Assembly: GCA_017520365.1 (NCBI GenBank)
Contig: JAFXFQ010000255.1
Location: 1 to 13,769, forward strand
Length of the DNA: 13,769 bases
Direction: 5' to 3'
Source: Clostridia bacterium
Lineage (GTDB): Bacteria; Bacillota; Clostridia; Oscillospirales; CAG-272
The notes under the pieces were generated by a model. That model searched no databases and had not been told where the DNA came from. It was given only the letters and a program-made list of their open reading frames with translations. Below, one piece after another: positions 1 to 7,492 of this stretch. The number at the start of each line of letters is the position of its first letter. Positions within the stretch are counted from its first letter, which is position 1. A program made the translations under genes and the position numbers.

Positions 1-160
1 AAGATGGAAGAATTGTGCGACAAAATGGCTATCAATCCTTGTGCTACAGACTTTGGTATTGATGTATATGTTATGTTTGCAATGGGACGTCGAGGGCGCC
101 GTCCCCTACCGACTGATCAATCTACACTTCAAACTACGATTTATCGCTCTGTTTGCGAAA
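1..160. other. Left-edge stretch without a confident gene
   Basis: No gene can be supported here. Plus-strand frame 1 is open from base 1 to a stop inside the mrp 3' end, and frame 2 is open from about base 41, but both run straight through the terminator hairpin, have no recognisable domain and show no clear ribosome site. The first 80 bases or so could be the 3' end of a plus-strand gene entering from the left edge. The minus strand has several stops. The stretch also holds a short inverted repeat (84-105), listed separately. Confidence 0.4.
84..105. repeat. Short GC-rich inverted repeat
   Basis: GGGACG (84-89) pairs with CGTCCC (100-105) around a 10-nt loop that ends in the GGCGCC palindrome (95-100). 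On the minus strand it lies downstream of the mrp terminator. From memory it resembles dispersed palindromes seen between genes in gut Clostridia, but only one copy is visible here, so its repeat status is inferred. Confidence 0.4.
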
Positions 161-190
161 ACAAAAAACGCCCTTCGGGGCGTTTTTTGT
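161..190 (-). terminator. Bidirectional intrinsic terminator after mrp
   Basis: A perfect 13-bp inverted repeat, ACAAAAAACGCCC (161-173) and GGGCGTTTTTTGT (178-190), closes a TTCG loop (CGAA on the minus strand). Both arms carry a six-base A or T run outside the GC core, so the hairpin is followed by a U-tract in either direction. It begins only 5 nt after the mrp stop codon. It is the only strong Rho-independent terminator in the window and probably ends the long minus-strand transcription unit. It could also stop transcription coming from the left. Confidence 0.92.
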
Positions 191-195
191 TATGA

Positions 196-1026
196 TCAAA
201 GGCCTTCGAGGGCATCTGCTGCTGCAGAGAGGTAATCGTTTTCCATAAGCTCGATGATTCCCTTATCTACAAGAGATGTAAGCTTGGGATCCATGGGGAT
301 CTGTGCGAGAACGGCAAGTCCGTTCTCCTTTGCGATCTCCTCGATCTTGCTCTCTCCGAACACGTGGAGCTTTTTGCCGCAATCGGGGCAAGTCACGTAG
401 GACATATTCTCAACAATACCGAGAATGGGGATATTCATCATCTTTGCCATCTTAACTGCCTTTTCAACGATCATAGAAACAAGATCCTGAGGAGTTGTTA
501 CAATGATGATACCGTCAAGTGGAAGAGACTGGAACACGGTGAGGGGCACGTCACCTGTTCCGGGAGGCATATCAACAAACATATAGTCTACGTCTGTCCA
601 GATGGTATCGGTCCAGAACTGCTTTACCGCACCTGCGATAACAGGGCCGCGCCATACAACGGGGCTTGTATCATCTGCAAGAAGAAGGTTTACAGACATG
701 ATCTGTATGCCTGTTTTTGTATAGTGAGGGAGCATTGCGTTGCCCTCTGCCTCTACTCCGCGCTCGGCGCCGAAGGCCTTAGGGATAGAAGGGCCTGTGA
801 TGTCTGCATCGAGGATAGCGGTGCCGTAATCGCGGCGGCGCATCTCTGTTGCAAGCATTGATGTTACGATTGACTTACCAACGCCGCCCTTACCGGAAAC
901 AACTCCGATAACGTGCTTTACGCTGGAAGCGGGATTGAGGGGCTCTTTTTCAATTGCTGACTTGCGGGAGGCACAATCGGCGCCGCAAGTGGAACAATCA
1001 TGTGTGCATTCATTGTTTTCTGCCAT
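196..1026 (-). CDS. mrp: Mrp/Nbp35-family Fe-S cluster carrier ATPase
   Basis: This 276-residue cytosolic P-loop NTPase belongs to the Mrp/ApbC/Nbp35 family, which bind and transfer Fe-S clusters to apoproteins. The deviant Walker A GKGGVGKS lies at 45-52, with DADITGPS at 73-80 and the family motif DMPPGTGD at 152-159. The CPDC pair at 213-216 is the conserved CxxC that bridges a cluster at the dimer interface. The N terminus carries four cysteines (C7, C11, C14, C18; CxxxCxxCxxxC), resembling the N-terminal cluster site of Nbp35-type members. The ATG start has the site AAGGAGAT (1035-1042) 8 nt upstream. The gene begins 30 nt after the P-type ATPase homologue and ends 5 nt before the terminator, so it is probably the last gene of the unit. 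Length and motifs look complete. Confidence 0.95.
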   Translation of the reverse strand: MAENNECTHDCSTCGADCASRKSAIEKEPLNPASSVKHVIGVVSGKGGVGKSIVTSMLATEMRRRDYGTAILDADITGPSIPKAFGAERGVEAEGNAMLPHYTKTGIQIMSVNLLLADDTSPVVWRGPVIAGAVKQFWTDTIWTDVDYMFVDMPPGTGDVPLTVFQSLPLDGIIIVTTPQDLVSMIVEKAVKMAKMMNIPILGIVENMSYVTCPDCGKKLHVFGESKIEEIAKENGLAVLAQIPMDPKLTSLVDKGIIELMENDYLSAAADALEGL

Positions 1027-1056
1027 GGTTTTATATCTCCTTATTAATAATAAGCT

Positions 1057-3747
1057 TTATTTTTTCTTTCCCCTGAGGGCTCTCACAACGGACATTACCG
1101 AAACGGTTATTATTGCAGGAGCGAGGGAGGCGGCTGTCATTATCCAGCCCGGGAAGGTAGTGCCGAAGGCGCTTTCTGCTCCCGGCATAAACAAAAGCAT
1201 AAGGACCGATACAACAGACACTGCAAAGGGCAACGTTAAAACCGCTGTGCGGTATGCGCCCTTTGAAAACAGGCCGCTATCGGAGCATATTTCTGCACCT
1301 ATCAGCGGGAGTGCCAAATAGCATGCCGTTACCGTCGCCGTCATAAGAGAGGTGGGCGTTGCATTCAGCATAACACCTGCGCTCTTTGCCACAGATAGGC
1401 ACACAAAGGGAACAGCCACAGAAAGGACTGCAAGAAATGCACCGTACATTGTGGGTAGAAGAACTTCCCTTGCACCGTCGGGCGCAACGGAAAGCCGCCC
1501 TCTTCTCAGTTTTGCCTTGGAGCTTGCTCCATTACGGGCAGTTGCCGTCGCAAAGGCCACTGCAAAATCGATGGCAACGCCCCATATGATAAGGGTCGCC
1601 GCACCGGGGAGCTCAAGTCCTGCCGCCGCAGAGAGAAGCATTAGCACAAGGCGGGCAACGTGGCTGACTATGAGGTATTTCAATATGCTTTTAATATTAA
1701 CGAGAGCCTGTCTGCATTTTATCATCAGCTTGCAGACTCCGTCAAAGCCGCCGCCCTCGCTGATGGCAACACCGTGTGCCTCGGTACGGATTCCCTGAGG
1801 GAGAACTCCGGAGGGGCTTGAGACCGCAAATGCTATATCCGCATTTTTAAGGCTCCACATATCCATTGCACTGTAGCCGACGTAGGAAACACATCTTTCG
1901 CTCTCCTTGAGCATTTTGATAAACCGAAGTCTTTCCTTAACACCTTCGGTGCCCTGTGGAGTTTCTATAATGGCAAGTCCGCCCTCATCGATGGATATGG
2001 CTCTTGCCTTTCTGCTTTCTGAGACGGTTAGATAGGTATCTCCCGTTACGAATATGCCCTCAGCCTGTGCATACAGCCTATCCTCCTCTCCCTTTTCGGA
2101 GAAGATGACGAAGGCGGCTCCTGCACGGCGCAGATCCCGTAACGAATCCACCGTACCCTTTGCCGGGCGCTGAGAAACGGCGATAAAGCCTTCAAAGCAA
2201 AGTGCAGACTGAAGAACTGCTATCTTTTTAAGATTACTGAAATGGGAGGAGCGGAAGCCTACTGCGCAAAGGGTGACTCCGTGGAGGCGGAGCTCCTTTT
2301 CATATGCTATGATAGTTTTTCTGTCCTCCTCTGTAAGGGGAACGGCAGCTCCCTCCATTCTACGGGTAGAGGACATTGCAAGGATCTGCTCAACGCTTCC
2401 CATTGCACAATAATAGTAATCGTTTCCTCTTCCGAGAAGGACGTTATCTACTCCGTAGGACTGAGGATCACCCTGGCCGAGATGCTCAAGAAGTGTATAG
2501 GCATTTGCCGATTTTGACTCCTTTACGTGCTCCTCAAAAATGGCTCGGATAAGCCTATAGGAAAGGGATCCGGCTGTTCTTTGGCGTGTGCCGAAATTGC
2601 CTTCCACGATAGCGCCCTCAGGGCTTGCTCCCGTGCAATAATATGCAAGTCTGAGAAGCCTTTCGGGAGGATTTGCCTCCTTTGTACCGAGAAGCACCAG
2701 CTTGCCGTTTTCGTAATATGAATGGAATGTGCTCTTCTGGCTTTTCATCACGTTGACGGATCGAAGGGCCATTACGTCTGTATTGGCGACCTTCTCTCCC
2801 ACAGATGCTTTTGAAAGTACACAGTCTCCCTCGCTTTTTAGCTTATAGGCCCATGCAAAGGCGCCGATGGCGACTATGTATTCGGAAAGCCCCGATGCTG
2901 CCATAGCAATGGAAGGGAGAAAGCTTTCTGCAAGATTTTTTTCTCCGATGGTTATTCCAAGGACGGTTATTATAAGGGCTGCGGCTATCATTGCAAGGCT
3001 GGCCATTCTGCCCCAATCGGAGAGCTTTTCCACGGTGGAGATATCCTTTTCTCCACTAAGGGTTATCCTGCCCTCTCTCGTGCAGATAAGCGTATCGTCT
3101 CCGGTAGCAACGGCGATGCCGATAGCAAAGCCACTTATAACTACGCCGGAGGCGTAGACCATATTCGTTCTGTGCGTTACGGGAATATTCTCAGGCTCTG
3201 TAAGCGTTTCATAGCTCTTCTGAATAATTCCCTTTCTGCCTGTTACGTTTTCTTCTGCTACGAGAACGTTATCTGCGGCAGTCAATCTGATATCACAGGG
3301 CACCGTATCTCCCGAATCAAGGACAATAACGTCTCCCGGAACGACCATATCCGATGCCACCGTTCTGACGTTTCCATCCCTTACCACCTTAGCACGGGGA
3401 AGGGATTCTCTTGCATTTGTTTCGAAGATCCTTTCTGCCCAGATATAGGCAGCGATACGCGCTCCCCTGCCAACGGCAAGCAAGAGACATATGACAAGTG
3501 CCGTATCGGATGAGCCGAAAAATGCCGCTGCAAATATTGCGAGAATGAGAAGTACCGTACAAAGATCGAAAAAAGATCGAACTGCGTATCTTTTCGCGTT
3601 TGTGGTCTTTACCTCCCAGACCGTATTTCTTGTGTGGCGCAGCCGCCGATCTGCCTCCCTCTCGGAAAGACCTGTCGCACTGTCGGTTCGAAATACCCTT
3701 TCCAGCTCGGCAGAATCCATACTGTGCCAATTTCTGTCACGGTTCAT
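1057..3747 (-). CDS. Degenerate P2-type ATPase homologue (probable pseudo-ATPase)
   Basis: The 896-residue membrane protein has the full layout of a P2-type cation ATPase. It has an N-terminal cation-ATPase domain (WHSMDSAELERVF onward, 7-50), paired helices near 60-77 and 82-100, and an actuator domain with PGDVIVLDSGDTVPCD (137-152). A second helix pair lies at about 248-300, then a large cytoplasmic region to about 680, then about six C-terminal helices. The fold aligns well, but catalytic motifs are replaced: TGES is TGRK (169-172), PEGL is ASGL (284-287), DKTGT is RSVNV (329-333), TGD is FSE (549-551) and GDGxND is GYSAMD (624-629). Without the phosphorylated Asp it cannot run the normal E1-E2 cycle. 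The frame is unbroken and codon choice looks like its neighbours, so a decaying pseudogene is unlikely. It lies 30 nt from both flanking genes. The ribosome site is weak (GAAAGG, 13 nt from ATG). A regulatory or scaffold role is inference. Confidence 0.88.
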   Translation of the reverse strand: MNRDRNWHSMDSAELERVFRTDSATGLSEREADRRLRHTRNTVWEVKTTNAKRYAVRSFFDLCTVLLILAIFAAAFFGSSDTALVICLLLAVGRGARIAAYIWAERIFETNARESLPRAKVVRDGNVRTVASDMVVPGDVIVLDSGDTVPCDIRLTAADNVLVAEENVTGRKGIIQKSYETLTEPENIPVTHRTNMVYASGVVISGFAIGIAVATGDDTLICTREGRITLSGEKDISTVEKLSDWGRMASLAMIAAALIITVLGITIGEKNLAESFLPSIAMAASGLSEYIVAIGAFAWAYKLKSEGDCVLSKASVGEKVANTDVMALRSVNVMKSQKSTFHSYYENGKLVLLGTKEANPPERLLRLAYYCTGASPEGAIVEGNFGTRQRTAGSLSYRLIRAIFEEHVKESKSANAYTLLEHLGQGDPQSYGVDNVLLGRGNDYYYCAMGSVEQILAMSSTRRMEGAAVPLTEEDRKTIIAYEKELRLHGVTLCAVGFRSSHFSNLKKIAVLQSALCFEGFIAVSQRPAKGTVDSLRDLRRAGAAFVIFSEKGEEDRLYAQAEGIFVTGDTYLTVSESRKARAISIDEGGLAIIETPQGTEGVKERLRFIKMLKESERCVSYVGYSAMDMWSLKNADIAFAVSSPSGVLPQGIRTEAHGVAISEGGGFDGVCKLMIKCRQALVNIKSILKYLIVSHVARLVLMLLSAAAGLELPGAATLIIWGVAIDFAVAFATATARNGASSKAKLRRGRLSVAPDGAREVLLPTMYGAFLAVLSVAVPFVCLSVAKSAGVMLNATPTSLMTATVTACYLALPLIGAEICSDSGLFSKGAYRTAVLTLPFAVSVVSVLMLLFMPGAESAFGTTFPGWIMTAASLAPAIITVSVMSVVRALRGKKK

Positions 3748-3777
3748 TTTTATTAATTAACCTTTCGGGTATTTGCT

Positions 3778-6102
3778 TTACAGGGTGACAACGGTAAGGC
3801 TACCGTCAACCGCATCAAGCTTTACTCGGGATACGTTACCGCGCTTTGCCACCAACTCCTCAGCGATCTTATCCTCTACTGCGGTCTGCACGTATCTTCT
3901 CATATTACGGGCGCCGAACTTAACGGAATAGGAGTTCTTCGCTATGAGCTGTGTCGCACCGTCGGTATACTCAAGGGTGATGAACTTTTCGGAAAGCGCC
4001 TTTGCAAGGTCGGAAAGCATTATTCCTGCAATACCTGCAAAATCGGCTTCTGAAAGAGAGCGGAAGGTAATTATCTCATCCACTCTGTTGAGAAATTCGG
4101 GGCGGAGGAAGTCGGCGAGAGCCTTCTGAGTCTTCTCGCCCGCTCTTGTATCGCTGTTCTCAAAAAATCCCGCAGGGGCGTTGCCTGTGCTGCTGCCTGC
4201 ATTTGTGGTCATAACGATGACGGTGTTCTCGAAGCTGACGGTCTTGCCGTGAGCATCGGTGATGCGTCCGTCGTCAAGTATCTGAAGGAGGATGTTCATA
4301 ACGTCGGGATGTGCCTTTTCGATCTCATCGAAAAGGACTACGGAATAAGGTCTTCTTCTGATCTTTTCCGTAAGCTGGCCTCCGTCATCGTAGCCCACAT
4401 ATCCGGGAGGGGCTCCCACGATACGGGAAACTGAGAACTTATCCATAAATTCGCTCATATCGAGGCGGATAAGTGTCTCGGGAGATGCGAAGAGGTCATT
4501 TGCCAGCACCTTAACAAGCTCGGTCTTACCCACACCTGTAGGTCCTGCAAAGATAAAGGACACGGGCTTATGCTTTGCGCTTACACCTGTCCTTGAGCGG
4601 CGGGTCGCACGTACCACGGCATCAACAGCCTCATCCTGTCCCACTATTCTTTCACGAAGACGGTCAGCAAGTCCCTCAAGGCGGGTGTATTCATCCTCTG
4701 TGATGGTGGAGGCGGGAACTCCCGTCCATATCTCGATAACGTCGGCAAGGTCAGCCTCAGTCATCTCCACCTCATCGCAAAGGGGCTTCAGCTCGTTGAC
4801 TCTCTCCCGAAGGCGGAGGCTTTCTACTCTGATATCCGCAAGAGCCTTATAGGTCTCCTCGCCCTGAGCCTCACCTGCGTCCATTTTCGCCTTGAGGAGG
4901 TTCTCCTCCTTTTCAAGGTCCAGGATCCTGTCGCCTATCTCAGCTCTCTCGTTTATCTCGGGGCTGGAAAGGGAGATATGGGATGCTGCCTCATCGATAA
5001 GGTCTATTGCCTTATCGGGAAGGTATCTGTCTGTAATATATCGCTCGGAAAGGGAAACTGCGGCTCTCAGCACCTTTTCGGGAATTCTGATAGCGTGGAA
5101 CTCCTCATAGTAATGCTTGATACCTCTCAGCACCTTTTCCGTATCCTCGATTCCGGGCTCCTCCACGGTAATGGGCTGGAATCTGCGCTCAAGGGCGGAA
5201 TCCTTTTCGATGAATTTGCGGTATTCTGCAAGGGTAGTTGCACCGATGACCTGTATCTCACCGCGGGAAAGGGCAGGCTTCAAAATGTTTGCCGCATTCA
5301 TAGATCCCTCGGCATCGCCTGCGCCAACTATGTTATGGACCTCGTCGATAATGAGGATAATATTGCCTGCGGCCTTTACCTCATTGAGAAGTCCCAGAAT
5401 TCTTGATTCAAACTGGCCTCTGAACTGGGTGCCCGCAACAAGGGCTGTAAGGTCCACGAGGTAAAGCTCCTTACCCTTCAGCTTATAGGGCACGTTGCCT
5501 GACACGATCTTCTGAGCGAGAGCCTCGGCGATGGCCGTTTTACCAACACCGGGTTCACCGATAAGGCAGGGATTATTCTTCTGTCGGCGGCAAAGGATCT
5601 GTATCATACGGTCCAGCTCGCGGTCACGGCCCACAACACGGTCAAGCATACCCATTGCGGCCTTTTCGGTTATATTCTGGCAATATGATGTCAGGAATTT
5701 CTTTTCCTGCTTTTTATGCTTCGATTCTTCCTTTTTATCCTTTTCCTTCTTACCTGACTTATCGGAGGAGTGGGATGCTCCCATTCCCTCTCTCATAAGA
5801 CGGCCGAAGTCAACGGCGGGGGCATTTGCGCTGTCCTCGCCCGATTCGGACACAGTCATAGCGCCAAGGCCCAAAGGGTCCTCACCGTTTTCAACGCTGT
5901 CCATTATATCCTGCATCTCCTCGGTCATTCTCTCGACGTCTTCCTCGGAGAGGCCCATTTTTTCGATTATATCATTGACGGGCTTGATACCAAGCTCCTT
6001 TGCGCATTTCAGGCAGATGCCCTCCTGCTTATGGTCATCGCCCTCAACTCTTGTTATAAATACCACGGCCATTCTTTTGTGGCATCTTGAACACATTACC
6101 AT
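3778..6102 (-). CDS. clpE: ClpE-like AAA+ unfoldase with N-terminal zinc finger
   Basis: This is a 774-residue class I Clp/Hsp100 ATPase with two AAA+ modules. An N-terminal four-cysteine zinc finger (C4, C7, C30, C33) replaces the Clp-N repeat domain, the arrangement of ClpE. A charged linker rich in Lys follows (115-136). AAA-1 has Walker A GEPGVGKT (182-189), Walker B IILIIDE (248-254) and pore loop AGTQFRGQFE (223-232). A short coiled-coil/UVR-like insert spans about 390-440. AAA-2 has Walker A GPTGVGKT (520-527), Walker B VVLFDE (588-593) and pore-loop segment GYVGYDDGG (567-575). AGFF at 644-647 sits where ClpP-binding loops carry a hydrophobic-Gly-Phe tripeptide, so ClpP partnership is likely. 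The start at 6102 has AAAGGAT about 11 nt upstream; the ATG two codons later is possible. ClpC is the alternative name, but the zinc finger favours ClpE. Confidence 0.88.
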   Translation of the reverse strand: MVMCSRCHKRMAVVFITRVEGDDHKQEGICLKCAKELGIKPVNDIIEKMGLSEEDVERMTEEMQDIMDSVENGEDPLGLGAMTVSESGEDSANAPAVDFGRLMREGMGASHSSDKSGKKEKDKKEESKHKKQEKKFLTSYCQNITEKAAMGMLDRVVGRDRELDRMIQILCRRQKNNPCLIGEPGVGKTAIAEALAQKIVSGNVPYKLKGKELYLVDLTALVAGTQFRGQFESRILGLLNEVKAAGNIILIIDEVHNIVGAGDAEGSMNAANILKPALSRGEIQVIGATTLAEYRKFIEKDSALERRFQPITVEEPGIEDTEKVLRGIKHYYEEFHAIRIPEKVLRAAVSLSERYITDRYLPDKAIDLIDEAASHISLSSPEINERAEIGDRILDLEKEENLLKAKMDAGEAQGEETYKALADIRVESLRLRERVNELKPLCDEVEMTEADLADVIEIWTGVPASTITEDEYTRLEGLADRLRERIVGQDEAVDAVVRATRRSRTGVSAKHKPVSFIFAGPTGVGKTELVKVLANDLFASPETLIRLDMSEFMDKFSVSRIVGAPPGYVGYDDGGQLTEKIRRRPYSVVLFDEIEKAHPDVMNILLQILDDGRITDAHGKTVSFENTVIVMTTNAGSSTGNAPAGFFENSDTRAGEKTQKALADFLRPEFLNRVDEIITFRSLSEADFAGIAGIMLSDLAKALSEKFITLEYTDGATQLIAKNSYSVKFGARNMRRYVQTAVEDKIAEELVAKRGNVSRVKLDAVDGSLTVVTL

Positions 6103-6127
6103 TTTTTAAGCTTATCCTTTCACGAGG

Positions 6128-6700
6128 TCATACCTCGGCGTTGTTCCTTTTGTTTTTTCTGAACAGCTTACCCTTGAGGTATGTAATATAGTAGAGTACT
6201 ATTGCGACCCAGCCGCTCAGTGCGGTTGCGAGGCAAAGCACGTATTTTACCCAATGATGACCCGAAAGCCACGGGTCGAAAACGATTATTGCCGCAATGG
6301 CAAAATAGAAAAGCACGGTATATGCCTTTCCGTAATTCTTTGATACTCCGATGGTACCGAACATTTTGTAAAACACCACAGAACCTATTCCCATAGTCAG
6401 CTCCTTCAGAACTATGGGGAGAAGGAGCCACCAGGGCACAAGTCCTCTCGCCACGGTGCAAACAAGTGCCATTATCTGCATCAGCTTATCAGCAAGGGGA
6501 TCCAGTATTTTACCGGCATCGGTGATCCAGCCGTTTCTGCGGGCAAGATATCCGTCCACAACATCGGTCACTCCCGCCGCTACGAAAATTATAACTGCAA
6601 TATAGAGCTTGTCGGGCCAAAAGATAAATACAGACGCAAAGGCAAACGCCATCACGAGTCTCAGCACCGAAAGAATATTTGGAATATGCTTTGCTTTCAT
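6128..6700 (-). CDS. pgsA: CDP-diacylglycerol--glycerol-3-phosphate 3-phosphatidyltransferase
   Basis: The 190-residue integral membrane enzyme of the CDP-alcohol phosphatidyltransferase family most likely makes phosphatidylglycerol phosphate from CDP-diacylglycerol and glycerol-3-phosphate, the committed step to phosphatidylglycerol and cardiolipin. The signature DGx2ARx8Gx3Dx3D matches exactly: D49, G50, A53, R54, G63, D67, D71. The start KHIPNILSVLRLV is typical of PgsA, several hydrophobic helices follow, and the C terminus is basic. The ATG has AAAGGAAC (6706-6713) at good spacing. The gene lies 37 nt after the CvpA-family gene and 25 nt before clpE. Another family member with a different alcohol acceptor is possible, but the length and N terminus favour PgsA. 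Confidence 0.92.
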   Translation of the reverse strand: MKAKHIPNILSVLRLVMAFAFASVFIFWPDKLYIAVIIFVAAGVTDVVDGYLARRNGWITDAGKILDPLADKLMQIMALVCTVARGLVPWWLLLPIVLKELTMGIGSVVFYKMFGTIGVSKNYGKAYTVLFYFAIAAIIVFDPWLSGHHWVKYVLCLATALSGWVAIVLYYITYLKGKLFRKNKRNNAEV

Positions 6701-6737
6701 TTTTTGTTCCTTTGATTTTAGTTACTGTAGTTGATGC

Positions 6738-7469
6738 TTAGGAAAACAGGTTAAGCAACGCCATAAAGGGCTTGAACCTTAAGATGTTTCCTATTATAAA
6801 AGAGCTTTCCATCAGGTCCTCCGAAACCGCCTGAGGCGAGGTGCTTGTAACGGAGGCGATGACAGCCTCCAGACATACGGCAAAAACAAAGGCAAAAAGG
6901 ATGCCTGTGAAAATTCCGAAAACACCGCCAAGCCCCTTATCAAAGCTTTTCAGTACGGGGAGCTTGAATATTACTCCGGCAAGTAGTGTCAGGAGTCGGA
7001 GGGCTATAAGTGACACGGCAAAGGATAGGATAAATGCCACCGTATCAGACACAATGCGGGCCATTGGGTCTGCCACGCGAACGGCAAAGTTCCTTATCTG
7101 TCCTTTTACGTTTATATCGTCTCTCTCGGCGATCTTTGAGAGCATTTCCTCGCTAATGCCAACATCAGCCATCATTTCAACGAACTGAGCATCTTTAAAA
7201 AGGGTCTCCAGGCTATATTCACTCTCACCCTCTTCATTCTCTGTTTCGGCAATGGAGAGAAACGTTTTTTCGATCTCCTCCGTCATTCCGTCCATAACCA
7301 GGTTTTCTCTTATATAAAGGGATACTATCGGGGTGACGGTAAGGGCAAGCAGCAATGCAAGGATGCCGGAAACGAGAGACATCAGGGATTTGAAAAATCC
7401 TTTTTTTGCACCGCTTACTATGCATATTATTACTATGGCAATAAGCAGAATATCTATAAAATATCCCAT
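6738..7469 (-). CDS. CvpA-family membrane protein
   Basis: The protein has 243 residues from the ATG at 7469. A longer reading from TTG at 7496 would overlap the upstream gene and has no ribosome site, whereas GAGGTG lies just before 7469. About four membrane helices are visible (near 4-20, 29-51, 141-167 and 181-206), separated by an acidic, probably extracytoplasmic or cytoplasmic, segment of about 90 residues (55-130). FIDILLIAIVIICIVSGAKK at the N terminus and DKGLGGVFGIFTGIL (177-191) match the CvpA family, named after a colicin V production gene but widespread and poorly understood. It follows the DUF5711-type gene by 23 nt, a pairing I associate with Clostridia. No substrate or enzymatic role can be deduced. 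Confidence 0.85.
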   Translation of the reverse strand: MGYFIDILLIAIVIICIVSGAKKGFFKSLMSLVSGILALLLALTVTPIVSLYIRENLVMDGMTEEIEKTFLSIAETENEEGESEYSLETLFKDAQFVEMMADVGISEEMLSKIAERDDINVKGQIRNFAVRVADPMARIVSDTVAFILSFAVSLIALRLLTLLAGVIFKLPVLKSFDKGLGGVFGIFTGILFAFVFAVCLEAVIASVTSTSPQAVSEDLMESSFIIGNILRFKPFMALLNLFS

Positions 7470-7472
7470 ATA

Positions 7473-7478
7473 CACCTC
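7473..7478 (-). promoter_or_regulatory. Shine-Dalgarno site fixing the CvpA-family start
   Basis: GAGGTG on the minus strand, with the GG five bases before the ATG at 7469. It chooses this start over the in-frame TTG at 7496. Confidence 0.75.
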
Positions 7479-7492
7479 ACGCAAAAAAATTG

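Noticed and set aside
4..195. 63-codon plus-strand ORF at the left edge
   Set aside because: It reads through the terminator hairpin and the GC palindrome, with no ribosome site visible and no family resemblance.
364..861. 165-codon plus-strand ORF opposite mrp
   Set aside because: It lies wholly antisense to conserved Mrp motifs and has no recognisable protein features.
1057..3747. Pseudogene or frameshift explanation for the missing P-type ATPase motifs
   Set aside because: The frame is open throughout, the flanks of each motif align in frame, and codon use resembles the neighbours; decay would be expected to leave stops over 2.7 kb.
5531..6109. 192-codon plus-strand ORF opposite clpE
   Set aside because: It is antisense to the zinc-finger and first AAA module of a well-supported gene, is low-complexity Ser/Ile-rich, and has no domain or ribosome site.
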